Shown here: positions 8,898 through 17,810 of the stretch, piece by piece
How the letters are laid out: every line of letters begins with the position of its first letter
Numbering within the stretch: the first letter of the stretch is position 1
Assembly (NCBI GenBank): GCA_002011035.2
Contig: MTLY02000001.1
Span: forward strand, 437,342-501,341
DNA: 64,000 nt
Reading direction: 5' to 3'
Source: Candidatus Hecatella orcuttiae
GTDB taxonomy: Archaea; Thermoproteota; Bathyarchaeia; Hecatellales; Hecatellaceae
Translations under genes and position numbers: made by a program
Notes under the pieces: model-generated
Databases searched by the model: none
Told to the model about the DNA's origin: nothing
What the model saw: only the letters and a program-made list of their open reading frames with translations

Positions 8898-9123
8898 ATG
8901 TTCGAGTTTGACACCGTGATCGTGGAGGATGAGACCGGAGGCTATGTGGCATTTGTCCCCGCTTTGCCCGGCTGCCATACTCAAGGCGACACGCTGGGAG
9001 AGTTGATGAGAAATATCAAAGAGGCTATAGAGCTGTATCTTGAAACTTTAGCCGAAGAGGAGGAAGGGGGGAGTTTTAAAGCAGAGGGTGGTCAGGGTTC
9101 AGAAAGTGAAAGCCTTTGTCTAG
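8898..9123 (+). pseudogene. HicB-like antitoxin with frameshift in a G run
   Basis: The first 56 residues match the HicB/UPF0150 fold: FEFDTVIVEDETGGYVAFVPALPGC and GDTLGELMRNIKEAI. At a run of six G (9066-9071) the frame changes. The unshifted frame gives a serine-rich tail unlike the family and stops at 9137. Skipping one base gives a tail ending VVRVQKVKAFV and a stop at 9121-9123, which matches the usual C-terminal strand. So the gene is a single-base frameshift, or a sequencing error in the homopolymer. No HicA toxin gene flanks it. A TATA-like AATTATATT lies about 20 bases upstream of the start. Confidence 0.7.
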
Positions 9124-9227
9124 AATCCTCCCCCTGAAGCTAGATAAACCCATCAAAATCCTCCAGAAAGCAGAATTAAGGCCGGGAAGAATTAAACAAA
9201 CTCATCAAACAGGTTTGAAGACCCAAA

Positions 9228-10241
9228 ATGGCTAAATCAACCATCGGAAAAGAGATAAACCAAGTATTATCCCAGCTTAAAGAAAACATGTTTGCAGGTA
9301 AGAGAATTCTTGTTACAGGAGGAGCTGGGTTTCTGGGAAGCTGGCTCTGCGACATACTGACAGGGACAGACGCAGAAGTATTCTGCCTAGACAACCTCGC
9401 CACAGGACTAAGGGAAAACATAGACCACCTCAGAGGGAACAAAAACTTCCATTTTATAGAGGGTAATGCGGAGAATTTCAGCCAACCCCAAAGGCTGGAC
9501 ATCATACTCCACTTGGCAAGCAGAACATCCCCGGAAGAATATCAGAAGCACCCCATCGAAACCCTGAAAGCCAACTCCCTTGGAACGTTGACGGTGCTGG
9601 AAGCCGCCCGCCTCAACGACGCCCTCACCCTCTACGCGTCCACAAGCGAAGTCTACGGAGACGCGCAGGTGATACCTACTCCTGAGACCTATTGGGGTCA
9701 CGTCAACCCGGTGGGTGTTCGCTCCTGCTACGACGAAGGCAAGAGGTTCGGCGAAGCCCTCTGCGCCGCCTACAGGCGCCAGTACAGCTTGGATGTGAGG
9801 GTCGTCAGGATCTTCAACACCTACGGGCCGAGGATCAGGGCGGACGGCGCCTACGCTCGCGCTGTTCCAAGGTTTATAACCCAAGCCCTCTTGCAGAGGG
9901 ACATAACCGTCTACGGAGACGGCTCCCAGACACGTAGCTTCTGCTACGTAACCGACACCGTAGCCGGGATGTTGAAGGCCTTAACCAGCCCCCATGCCAA
10001 GGGTGAAATATTCAACATCGGAAACCCCCATGAAATAACCATCCTCCAGCTTGCGGAAAAAATAAAGCAGATAGCCGGGAGCACTTCGCAGGTCACCTTC
10101 CATCCCCTGCCCGAAGACGACCCTAAGAGGAGATGCCCGGACATAAGCAAGGCGAAAACCGTCTTAGGCTGGGAGCCGGTGACTTCGCTTGAAGAAGGAC
10201 TGGCCAAGACGGTGGACTGGTTCCGGTCGAGGATTTTCTAA
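9228..10241 (+). CDS. NAD-dependent sugar-nucleotide epimerase/dehydratase (SDR)
   Basis: A 337-residue extended short-chain dehydrogenase. GGAGFLG at residues 31-37 binds NAD, and YDEGK near residue 168 holds the catalytic Tyr and Lys with the upstream STSEVYGD. Its pattern (PVGVRSCYDEGKR, RIFNTYGPR) is closest to UDP-glucuronate decarboxylase (UDP-xylose synthase), though other UDP-sugar activities are possible. Two convergent neighbours make UDP-glucose and UDP-glucuronate, which supports the decarboxylase idea. The start could be the ATG used here or the internal ATG at residue 21, closer to the first strand. Confidence 0.8.
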   Translation: MAKSTIGKEINQVLSQLKENMFAGKRILVTGGAGFLGSWLCDILTGTDAEVFCLDNLATGLRENIDHLRGNKNFHFIEGNAENFSQPQRLDIILHLASRTSPEEYQKHPIETLKANSLGTLTVLEAARLNDALTLYASTSEVYGDAQVIPTPETYWGHVNPVGVRSCYDEGKRFGEALCAAYRRQYSLDVRVVRIFNTYGPRIRADGAYARAVPRFITQALLQRDITVYGDGSQTRSFCYVTDTVAGMLKALTSPHAKGEIFNIGNPHEITILQLAEKIKQIAGSTSQVTFHPLPEDDPKRRCPDISKAKTVLGWEPVTSLEEGLAKTVDWFRSRIF

Positions 10242-10253
10242 GTTACGGGGAGA

Positions 10254-11132
10254 CTATTTCGCACGGCCGTAGGATACGCGCAGAGCATCCCAGTAGGTCG
10301 TCGGGTTTCCTATATCCACCCGGATGTTGTCGGAGCCCAGTTTCAGGGCGTATACTTTAAAGCCGCCTTCAACCAGCATCTGAATGGCATCCGTCAACTG
10401 CTTTTCCCCCCTCTCGTCCACACCAACTCTCTCCAGCATCTTGAAGATTACGGGGTTGAACAAATACAGGGCGACAACAGCCAGTTTGGAGGGGGCGACC
10501 TTAGGTTTCTCGACGATGCGTTTGACACTGTAGATTCTCCCCGCCACCCTCTCGCCTTCTATGACTCCGTAGATTCGGGGGTCTTCAACCTCATCCACCA
10601 CAAACGTGGCATCCGACCCATACTTGCTGTGTACGTCTACAAGGTTTTTCAGAAGCTTATCCGCGTTCGCAGCTATGTAGGTGTCCCCTGCATAAACCAG
10701 GAAGGGCTCGTCTCCGATGAAGTAGCGGGCCCTGTAGACGGCGTCGCCGAAGCCTCGGGGGCTAGGCTGGTTCACCCAAACGATGTTGGAGCGGTCGACC
10801 ATCCTGTAAAACCTCCTGACCTCTGAGACGGTGAGCTTGTTGCTGGGTTTCTTGACCTTCAACGCCTTCTCGTCGTGGGCGAAATGGTCTTCGATAGCCC
10901 GCTTACCCCGGCCTACGATGAAACAGAAGTTTCTTATTCCGAAATCGAATATCTGCTCGAAGACAGATTGGAGAAGGGGCTTAACGTAGACCCCGCCATT
11001 TCTGCCCTTGCAGAAAATGGGCAGCATTTCTTTGGGCTGTTCTATGGTGGCGGGATAAAGCCGGGTGCCAAGCCCCGCGGCGGGGATGACAACCTTCCGC
11101 ACCTGCATTTTTTCACGCACCGAGTCCGCCAA
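10254..11132 (-). CDS. galU: UTP-glucose-1-phosphate uridylyltransferase
   Basis: A 292-residue nucleotidyltransferase that makes UDP-glucose from UTP and glucose-1-phosphate. PAAGLGTRLYPAT and QPKEMLPIF are the nucleotide-binding signature, VEKPKVAPS lies near the sugar site, and length matches GalU. It lies just downstream of the UDP-glucose dehydrogenase gene on the same strand and together they would convert glucose-1-phosphate to UDP-glucuronate for surface glycans. Confidence 0.88.
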   Translation of the reverse strand: MADSVREKMQVRKVVIPAAGLGTRLYPATIEQPKEMLPIFCKGRNGGVYVKPLLQSVFEQIFDFGIRNFCFIVGRGKRAIEDHFAHDEKALKVKKPSNKLTVSEVRRFYRMVDRSNIVWVNQPSPRGFGDAVYRARYFIGDEPFLVYAGDTYIAANADKLLKNLVDVHSKYGSDATFVVDEVEDPRIYGVIEGERVAGRIYSVKRIVEKPKVAPSKLAVVALYLFNPVIFKMLERVGVDERGEKQLTDAIQMLVEGGFKVYALKLGSDNIRVDIGNPTTYWDALRVSYGRAK

Positions 11133-11165
11133 ATATCCCCCTCACGAGAATGCATATAAGAGTTA

Positions 11166-12509
11166 TTACGAAGGTTGATGGCCCCAACCAACAGCGGCAA
11201 ACCTCAACTTTTTGGAGAAAACATTGGGGTTGAAAACCTTCCTGCCGTCGACCACGGCGGGGTTGCGCATGACCTTTGTGAAGTCTCCGGGTTTAAGTTT
11301 CTTGAACTCACTCCACTCTGTGACCAGTATGCAGCAGTCAGCCTTTTTGAGGCAGTCCCGCGGGGAACCAGCATACATGATTTTTTTCCCGTAGAGTTTT
11401 TCCACCTCAGGCATAGCCACAGGGTCGTACACAGCTACCTCAGCCCCCAAACCCAGCAGCCTGTCGATGATCTTCAGCGAAGCAGCCTCCCGGATGTCGC
11501 TGGTCTCAGGCTTGAAGGCTAAACCTAAAAGGGCCACCCGTTTCCCCTTCAAGCTTCCCACCAGCTGCTCAGCAAGCTCCACCCCATGAAACGCCTGCCG
11601 CTCATTTACATCCAAAATGCTCCGGAGGAGGAGGGGAGGGTATCTCTTCCGCTGGGCATAGGCTATCAGGGCCCTAACGTCTTTTGGGAAACATGAGCCG
11701 CCGAAGCCCAGCCCAGCCTCAAGAAACAGGTGGCCGATGCGCTTGTCGTAGCCCATACCCTTCGCCACCTCAGCCACATCCACGCCGGCCGTGGCTTCGC
11801 AGATACGGGCTATTTCGTTTATGAAAGAGATTTTAGCAGCGAGGAAAGCGTTGCTGGCGTACTTCACCATCTCAGCTGAAGCCAAACTCATCCGGAGAAT
11901 GGGAGGGGTCTTCTTTCCGTAAAACCTGCGGTAAAACTTGTGCAGAATGTCCCCCGACTTTCGGTCGTACTCACCTATCACAACGCGGTCTGTGTGAAAC
12001 GTATCGTAGACAGCCTTGCCCTCGCGCAGAAACTCGGGGCTCATGCAGAGGCCGAAACCGTCTCCCGCCTTCTTCCCCGAGTGTTTCTCAACGGAATCCT
12101 TAACCAGCCCGCCGGTGGTTCCCGGTACAACCGTACTCTTAACCACAACAAGATGATACCCCCTTTTCTCAGCGATGGCCTCCCCGATTTCTTCACTGGA
12201 CCGCTTGATGATGGACAGGTCGATGTCTCCGTCCGGCCGGCTGGGGGTTCCCACAGCGATAAACGTGATCTCAGAATTTGAAGCCGCCTCCTTGAGATCC
12301 GTGGTGCATCGGAAAAGCTTACTCTTCAACGAGCTTCTGAGGAGACGCTTCAGTTTAGGCTCGTAGAAGGGGGGCTCCCCTTGGTTAATAGTCTTCGCCT
12401 TGTCTTCGTCGTGGGTTACAGCGTAGGCCTTGAAGCCTCTCTCGGCAAAGCAGACTGCGGAAACTAAACCTACAAACCCAGTGCCGGTGACTGATACGCC
12501 TTTAATCAA
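11166..12509 (-). CDS. UDP-glucose 6-dehydrogenase
   Basis: A 447-residue enzyme of the UDP-glucose/GDP-mannose dehydrogenase family, which oxidises the sugar 6-hydroxyl twice with NAD. The Rossmann motif is GTGFVGLVSA near residue 9. The catalytic cysteine is in GGSCFPKD near residue 271. LGLAFKPETSDIREA marks the C-terminal UDP-binding domain. Pairing with galU favours UDP-glucose as substrate, but the family alone cannot exclude a UDP-amino-sugar. Start is ATG. Confidence 0.85.
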   Translation of the reverse strand: MIKGVSVTGTGFVGLVSAVCFAERGFKAYAVTHDEDKAKTINQGEPPFYEPKLKRLLRSSLKSKLFRCTTDLKEAASNSEITFIAVGTPSRPDGDIDLSIIKRSSEEIGEAIAEKRGYHLVVVKSTVVPGTTGGLVKDSVEKHSGKKAGDGFGLCMSPEFLREGKAVYDTFHTDRVVIGEYDRKSGDILHKFYRRFYGKKTPPILRMSLASAEMVKYASNAFLAAKISFINEIARICEATAGVDVAEVAKGMGYDKRIGHLFLEAGLGFGGSCFPKDVRALIAYAQRKRYPPLLLRSILDVNERQAFHGVELAEQLVGSLKGKRVALLGLAFKPETSDIREAASLKIIDRLLGLGAEVAVYDPVAMPEVEKLYGKKIMYAGSPRDCLKKADCCILVTEWSEFKKLKPGDFTKVMRNPAVVDGRKVFNPNVFSKKLRFAAVGWGHQPS

Positions 12510-12610
12510 CGGTTATTCCACCTGAAAAATGCAGCTTAACTTCAATGAGCCCTCAACCTGCTACAAAAGATAACGTATAACGCACTTCACATACACTCTT
12601 TAGGAATTAG

Positions 12611-12746
12611 TTAGGCGGCTTATATTTAAAATAATTTACGTTTTCCGAACGATGAACAAACATCGAAAGCCACTGAATCGAGAATCCCTTGTTCTTGCTC
12701 ATCAGGGGAAAGACTGGCCGCCTAAGATATGAATGTTTTTAAATAT
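12611..12746. promoter_or_regulatory. Divergent intergenic region with 9-base inverted repeats
   Basis: The 299-base gap between the dehydrogenase and phosphodiesterase genes holds a perfect inverted pair, TTAGGCGGC (12611-12619) and GCCGCCTAA (12717-12725), 97 bases apart. Each arm borders an AT-rich promoter-like tract: TTATATTTAAAATAATTTA on the left and TTTTTAAATATTTA (12733-12746) on the right. A small hairpin, CGATG-aacaaa-CATCG, lies between. It may be two binding sites for one regulator or the ends of an RNA; I see no gene in it. Confidence 0.4.
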
Positions 12747-12808
12747 TTAGAGGAGGCTAAGTTTGTTCCGTCAATCAGGGGCGGGGGTCTCTCCTGTCGA
12801 GAAAAGTT

Positions 12809-14173
12809 TTGGTCGTAGGCTTGGACGCTGCTCCTCCTGAGCTGGTCTTCCACAAGTTCAGAGACATCCTCCCCAACCTAGGGGAAATGCTGGACAGAGG
12901 CGCCTACGGGGAACTGGAAAGCTGCCATCCGCCCATAACCATCCCCGCTTGGGCTGTTTTGGCCACAGGCAAGAACCCGGGGAAACTGGGGCTTTACGGT
13001 TTCAGGTATAGGAGGAACTTTTCCTACACTGAGCAGGGCATCGCCACCTCCCTTTCGGTTAGGGAGCCGGCTCTCTGGGAGGTTTTCTCAGACCAAGGGC
13101 ATTCCTCCTGCCTGGTGGGAGTTCCTCCCAGCTACCCCCCACGGCCCCTGAACGGTAACATGATCTCCTGCTTCATAACCCCCAGTGCGGAGAAGGCTTA
13201 CACCTACCCCCTGGGGCTGAAGAGGGAAGTGGAGAGGCTGGTGGGGAGGTACCTCTTCGACGTGGAGTTCAGAGTTGAAGACAGAGAAAGACTTCTCCGG
13301 AGGCTTTACGAGATGACGGAGAAGAGGTTTAGAGTCCTAAACTACCTGATGGAACACAAGAAATGGGATTTTTTCATGTTCGTCGAAATCGGCTTGGACA
13401 GGCTTCACCACGCCTTCTGGAAGTTCTTCGACCCCCAGCACCCCAAATACGAGGCCGGCAACAGCTTCGAAGGGGTGATCGAAGACTACTACAAATACCT
13501 CGACTTGAAGGTGGGGGAAATGCTGAAGACCGCGGGAAAGGACACGCTGACCTTCGCCGTCTCCGACCACGGGGTCAAAGGGATGAAAGGCGCCTTCTGC
13601 ATCAACCAATGGCTGGCTGAGGAAGGATACCTCACCTTCACCCACCCGCCGGGCGGAGTCGTAGACTTGGAAGAAGCTCCCGTCGACTGGGAGAAAACCC
13701 TAGCCTGGGGGTGGGGCGGCTACTATGCGAGGATTTTCCTCAACGTCAAAGGCCGGGAGCCCCGGGGCGTGGTAGACCCCGGGGACTATGAATCCCTCAG
13801 GGATGAGCTGGCTGGGAAGCTGTCGGAGCTCAGAGACCCTGAGGGAAGAAGAATGCGGAACAGAGTGTTTAAACCCCAACAGCTCTACCCGGAGCTCCAC
13901 GGCGAGCCTCCAGACCTGCTGGTGTACTTGGACGACCTTTACTGGAGGTCCGCTGGAACGGTAGGGCATGGAAGCCTTTACCTCTCTGAGAACGACAAAG
14001 GCCCCGACGACGCGGTGCACTCCATGCACGGCATCTACATCGCCTACGATCCCCAAGAAACCCTGAAGAAGGGAAGAGTGGAGAAAGCCCGCCTCCTAGA
14101 TGTGGCGCCTACCATCCTCCACCTAGCCGGCCTCCCGGTACCAGAGGACATGGAGGGTAGAGTCCTAGAATAG
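12809..14173 (+). CDS. Type I phosphodiesterase / nucleotide pyrophosphatase family protein
   Basis: A 454-residue alkaline-phosphatase-superfamily hydrolase. GLDAAPPEL at the N-terminus, PPITIPAWAVLATG with the nucleophile Thr, SDHGVKGMKG and HSMHGIY near the C-terminus provide the two-metal site. It would cleave phosphodiester or pyrophosphate bonds of a nucleotide, nucleotide-sugar or lipid. The first standard start, TTG at 12809, begins inside the first strand; the frame upstream reads SRKV after a CTG at 12794, so the start may be earlier. APS kinase follows after 6 bases. Confidence 0.8.
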   Translation: MVVGLDAAPPELVFHKFRDILPNLGEMLDRGAYGELESCHPPITIPAWAVLATGKNPGKLGLYGFRYRRNFSYTEQGIATSLSVREPALWEVFSDQGHSSCLVGVPPSYPPRPLNGNMISCFITPSAEKAYTYPLGLKREVERLVGRYLFDVEFRVEDRERLLRRLYEMTEKRFRVLNYLMEHKKWDFFMFVEIGLDRLHHAFWKFFDPQHPKYEAGNSFEGVIEDYYKYLDLKVGEMLKTAGKDTLTFAVSDHGVKGMKGAFCINQWLAEEGYLTFTHPPGGVVDLEEAPVDWEKTLAWGWGGYYARIFLNVKGREPRGVVDPGDYESLRDELAGKLSELRDPEGRRMRNRVFKPQQLYPELHGEPPDLLVYLDDLYWRSAGTVGHGSLYLSENDKGPDDAVHSMHGIYIAYDPQETLKKGRVEKARLLDVAPTILHLAGLPVPEDMEGRVLE

Positions 14174-14179
14174 AGGAGC

Positions 14180-14713
14180 GTGCTCAGGGTGGGTAAAGGC
14201 TTCACAGTCTGGTTAACCGGCCTTCCCGGAGCCGGGAAGACCACCACAGCCCGAGGCTTGGAGCATGCCCTGAAGACCAAGGGCCTGCGGGTTGAAGTCT
14301 TGGACGGGGATGAAATCCGAAAGGCGCTGAGCCCTGAGGCTGGGTTCAGCCGAGAGGACCGGGAGAGGCACATCCGACGGGTTGCCCACGTGAGCAAGCT
14401 GCTGGCCCGGAATGGGGTGGCTGTCATCGTCTCCTTGGTTTCCCCCTACCGCTCCGTCAGGGAGCACGCTCGGAGGGAGATTCGGAACTTCGTGGAGGTT
14501 TGGGTGAAATGCCCCTTGGAAACCTGCATTCAACGGGACCCTAAGGGCCTCTACAAGAAGGCTTTGGCCGGGGAGCTGGAGAATATGACGGGGATTCAAG
14601 ACCCCTACGAGGAGCCGCTGAACCCTGAGGTCGTCGTGGACACGGAAGCGGAGCCGCCTGAGGCCTGCGTGGAAAAAATCCTGAACAAGCTGAGAGAGCT
14701 GGATTACTGTTAA
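14180..14713 (+). CDS. cysC: Adenylyl-sulfate (APS) kinase
   Basis: A 177-residue P-loop kinase that phosphorylates APS to PAPS, the donor for sulfation. GLPGAGKTT is the Walker A motif; LDGDEIRKALSPEAGFSREDRERH and VSLVSPYRSVRE are family signatures. The start is GTG. No ATP sulfurylase or PAPS reductase lies nearby. The neighbouring phosphodiesterase and sugar-nucleotide genes hint at sulfated surface glycans or PAP/nucleotide turnover; this link is inference. Confidence 0.9.
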   Translation: MLRVGKGFTVWLTGLPGAGKTTTARGLEHALKTKGLRVEVLDGDEIRKALSPEAGFSREDRERHIRRVAHVSKLLARNGVAVIVSLVSPYRSVREHARREIRNFVEVWVKCPLETCIQRDPKGLYKKALAGELENMTGIQDPYEEPLNPEVVVDTEAEPPEACVEKILNKLRELDYC

Positions 14714-14814
14714 ATTCGAAAAAGGCTTAATTTTTTAACCCAATACACCTATCACGTGGGCGGAGCGTAGCCCTACGCTAGGGCTGTTCCACAGCAAGTT
14801 GAAGGTTTCAAAAA

Positions 14815-15384
14815 TTGAGTGAGAAAATCCGCTCCTTCATATCCGTCGACGTGGAAGACAGGCAGCTGGTGGAGAGGCTGGTGGAGCTTCAGCAAACCCT
14901 CCGGCAGACGGGAGCCGACCTCAAACTGGTGGAGCCTGAAAACCTGCACTTCACCCTCCGCTTCCTCGGGGAGCTTTCACCGTCAACCCTCAAGGCGGTG
15001 GTTGAAGAGCTGGGGAAGCTGCGTTTTCAACCCTTCCCTGTCCGCCTTCAAGGCCTAGGCGCCTTCCCCAGCGTGAGGAGGATCAACGTCGTCTGGGTGG
15101 GGATGTCGGAGGGGGCTGAAAAGCTGGGGGAAATCGCCAAAAACCTAGAAGCCGGCTTGCGGAGGATAGGCATCCCCCCTGATCCCAAAGGCTTCAGCCC
15201 CCACCTAACCCTAGCCCGGGTGAAAACAGGGAAGAACCGGGAAGAACTGTCCCGCCTCCTGGCTCAGCATTCCCAAACTCCAGTGGGCAGGATGGAGGTG
15301 AAGGCAGTTCGGCTGAAGAGAAGCATCCTCACCCCAAAAGGGCCTAGGTACTCTACCGTCCACGAGGTTTCAGGCTTTGGCTAG
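14815..15384 (+). CDS. thpR: RNA 2',3'-cyclic phosphodiesterase (2'-5' RNA ligase family)
   Basis: A 189-residue 2H phosphoesterase. Both catalytic motifs are present: HFTLRFLGE near residue 46 and HLTLARVK near residue 131. The family hydrolyses 2',3'-cyclic phosphate ends and can join tRNA halves in reverse. TTG is the start. It overlaps the CCA-adding enzyme gene by 8 bases, an arrangement seen in many archaea, which suggests a shared role in tRNA end processing. Confidence 0.9.
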   Translation: MSEKIRSFISVDVEDRQLVERLVELQQTLRQTGADLKLVEPENLHFTLRFLGELSPSTLKAVVEELGKLRFQPFPVRLQGLGAFPSVRRINVVWVGMSEGAEKLGEIAKNLEAGLRRIGIPPDPKGFSPHLTLARVKTGKNREELSRLLAQHSQTPVGRMEVKAVRLKRSILTPKGPRYSTVHEVSGFG

Positions 15385-16804
15385 AAGAAAAGAAATCTAC
15401 ACCATCCTAGCTGAAGTAGCCCGGAGGGTTACTCCCACCCCTGCGGAGCGGAGGCAGGTTTCCGGGATGGCGGAGGAGCTGAGGAAGAGGGTTGAAGAAC
15501 TAGCTCGGGAGAGGGGTGTTCCCGCGGAGGTGAGGGTGGAAGGCTCCGTGGCCAAGGACACTTGGCTGAGGGGAGACGCGGACATCGACGTGTTCATGCT
15601 CATCCCCGAGCATGTGGAGAGGCGGGAGATAGCCTCCACCTACATGGAAATAGCCCGCGAAAGCCTGAGAGGCTACCCTCAAACCGAAAGGTACGCGGAG
15701 CACCCCTACGTGGAAGCCCAGCTTACCCCCACGGTCAAGGCCAACATCGTCCCCTGCTACCGGGTTAAGCCGCCCCGATGGAAGACAGCCACCGACAGGA
15801 CGCCCTACCACACGGAGTATGTCAGAAAAAAGCTGAGGTCGGAGAAGGGGAAAAAAGAGGTTCGGCTTCTCAAGAGGTTCATGAAGGGAATCAGCGTCTA
15901 CGGCTCCGACATCAAGGTAGGCGGCTTCAGCGGATACCTCGCCGAGCTGCTCATCATCCACTACGGAAGCTTCCTCAACACCTTAGAGGCTTCCTCCCAG
16001 TGGAGAAGGGGGGAGTTCCTCGACGTGGAAGACTACTTCGGCGGGAGGGGGGAGGAAGCTCGAAAGCTTTTCGACAGCCCTCCCCTCCTCGCCGTCGACC
16101 CGGTGGACAGGCATAGGAACGTGGCCTCAGCCCTCAGGGAGGAGTGCTTCCACTTCTTCCGGGAGGCTTCGAAACGCTTCCTCCACCAGCCCAGCCGGAG
16201 GTTTTTCTATCCCCCCTCCCCCAAGCCTTTGGCGGCTAGGCGGCTGCAGGAAGCCCTAGCCCGCCGTGGAGGCTACCTTCTCTTCCTCAAGCTGGGGGCG
16301 GTGAAGGCGGTTCCCGACGTCCTCTGGGGACAGCTTTACAAGACGGAGAAGGCCCTCGTGAGGCTGCTGGAGGATTTCGACTTCCAAGTCCTAAGGTCCG
16401 CTGTGTGGAGTGACGAAGCCTCCAACTCTGTCTTGGTCTTTGAACTCGAAGAAGGCTCGCAAGGGGGGACGGTGAAACACCTAGGGCCGCCTGTCTTGGC
16501 CGGGGAGGAAGAAAATTTCCTAGCCAAACATCTGGGTGGAAGAAACACCGTTTCAGGACCCTACATCGAGGGCGGCAGGTGGGCTGTCCTGGTCAGGAGG
16601 AAGTACACCGACGCCAAAACCATGCTCAGAGATAAACTGGCCGACGGCGGCCGGAGCGTAGGCGTGGCCAGCCGCTTGGCTGAAACCATCCGGGAAGGCT
16701 TCAACCTCCTAGCCAGCGGAGAAATCTCCCGCTTCTACCAGCAGCACCGAGACTTCGCCGCCTTCCTAACGAGGTTCTTAGACGGGAAGCCTCCTTGGCT
16801 TTGA
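15377..16804 (+). CDS. cca: CCA-adding tRNA nucleotidyltransferase, class I
   Basis: A 475-residue archaeal class I enzyme that builds or repairs the 3' CCA end of tRNA without a template. EGSVAKDTWLRGDADIDVFMLI is the polymerase-beta-like signature with the two metal-binding Asp in DADID. GGFSGYLAELLI and the C-terminal RNA-binding region (RFLDGKPPW) match the archaeal family in order and length. The TTG start lies within the end of thpR. Confidence 0.92.
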   Translation: MARRKEIYTILAEVARRVTPTPAERRQVSGMAEELRKRVEELARERGVPAEVRVEGSVAKDTWLRGDADIDVFMLIPEHVERREIASTYMEIARESLRGYPQTERYAEHPYVEAQLTPTVKANIVPCYRVKPPRWKTATDRTPYHTEYVRKKLRSEKGKKEVRLLKRFMKGISVYGSDIKVGGFSGYLAELLIIHYGSFLNTLEASSQWRRGEFLDVEDYFGGRGEEARKLFDSPPLLAVDPVDRHRNVASALREECFHFFREASKRFLHQPSRRFFYPPSPKPLAARRLQEALARRGGYLLFLKLGAVKAVPDVLWGQLYKTEKALVRLLEDFDFQVLRSAVWSDEASNSVLVFELEEGSQGGTVKHLGPPVLAGEEENFLAKHLGGRNTVSGPYIEGGRWAVLVRRKYTDAKTMLRDKLADGGRSVGVASRLAETIREGFNLLASGEISRFYQQHRDFAAFLTRFLDGKPPWL

Positions 16805-16890
16805 CCCGGGTTTTTTCAGGCACCAGCCCTAAAGCTCTTTAAGCCACTTGTCCTTCACTAAAAAGTTAAACAGTGAATGGGGAAAAGGCT

Positions 16891-17790
16891 ATGTGGAAGT
16901 TTGAGGCAGAGCAGAAAAAGTACAGGATAGGAAACGTGGAAGTGGGTGGTGTCCCCGGGGAAAGACCCACCGTCCTGGTAGGCTCCATTTTCCACCACAA
17001 ACACAGGGTCGTCCGAGACGAACAAAAGGGGGAATTCGACCGGAAGACGGCGGAGGCCCTGATAAACCTCCAGCATGAGTTCTCCGACAAGACAGGGAAC
17101 CCCTGCATGCTGGATGTGGTGGGTTCCACGCCTGAGGCCTTGGAGAAGTTCATCGACTTCGCCGCCGAAGTAAGCGACGGCCCCCTCCTGTTGGACGGGG
17201 TCTCGGAATCCGTCCGTTTACCTGTGCTGGACCACGTGAAGGCAGCGGGCCTGTCGGAGAGAATAGTCTACAACACCGTGTCCCCCCGAGCCTCAGAGGG
17301 GGAGCTGGAGAAAATAAAGGAAGCTGGAATCAAAAGCGCTGTGCTCCTCATCTGCCCCAAGGCGGGTTTCGGCTCCAAGGAAAGGGTGGCCACGGCCAAA
17401 GAGCTACTGAAAACGGTGAAGAAGGCCGGGGTGGAGAAACCTCTGATCGACACCTGCATCCTCGACGTTCCCACCCTCGGATTCGCCTGCCGAACCATCA
17501 CCCAGCTGAAAAATGAGCTGGGCGCGGTCATGGGAGGAGGAGCCCACAACGCCGTGGACACGTGGAGGGGCCTCCGGTCTAAGATGGGCCTGCCAGCCGT
17601 GAAGCCGGCGGAAGCTTCAGCCAACATCCTCATCGCCGCCGCGGGAGCCGACTTCATCCTCTACGGCCCTCTAGAAAACGCCGAGTACGTCTTCCCCACG
17701 GTGGCCATGGTGGACGCGGCCTTCGCCCAGCTTCGCATGGAGGAAGGCGTGAGGATAAGCCGGGAGCATCCTAAATACAGAATCGCCTAA
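16891..17790 (+). CDS. mtrH: Methyltetrahydro(methano)pterin methyltransferase, MtrH-like
   Basis: A 299- to 305-residue TIM-barrel protein of the MtrH family. Signatures are GGVPGERPTVLVGSIFH near the start, GNPCMLDVVGS, YNTVSPRASE, DTCILDVPTLG and MGGGAHNAVDTW. MtrH carries a methyl group between tetrahydromethanopterin and a corrinoid cofactor. Full Mtr has eight subunits, but none of the others is nearby, so this is an orphan MtrH as found in methylotrophic and bathyarchaeal lineages, where it may serve a soluble corrinoid protein. ATG at 16891 is preferred (GGGG about 8 bases upstream); GTG at 16873 is also in frame. Confidence 0.85.
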   Translation: MWKFEAEQKKYRIGNVEVGGVPGERPTVLVGSIFHHKHRVVRDEQKGEFDRKTAEALINLQHEFSDKTGNPCMLDVVGSTPEALEKFIDFAAEVSDGPLLLDGVSESVRLPVLDHVKAAGLSERIVYNTVSPRASEGELEKIKEAGIKSAVLLICPKAGFGSKERVATAKELLKTVKKAGVEKPLIDTCILDVPTLGFACRTITQLKNELGAVMGGGAHNAVDTWRGLRSKMGLPAVKPAEASANILIAAAGADFILYGPLENAEYVFPTVAMVDAAFAQLRMEEGVRISREHPKYRIA

Positions 17791-17810
17791 CCGGATTCAG
17801 GTTCCCAAAA

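Noticed and set aside
9138-9227. HicA toxin next to HicB
   Set aside because: The only frames here are short and lack the HicA double-stranded-RNA-binding-like pattern and catalytic His.
12640-12690. C/D box small RNA in the 12.6 kb gap
   Set aside because: A CGATGA and a CTGA occur at a loosely suitable distance, but the C box deviates from the consensus and no C'/D' pair or terminal stem fits.
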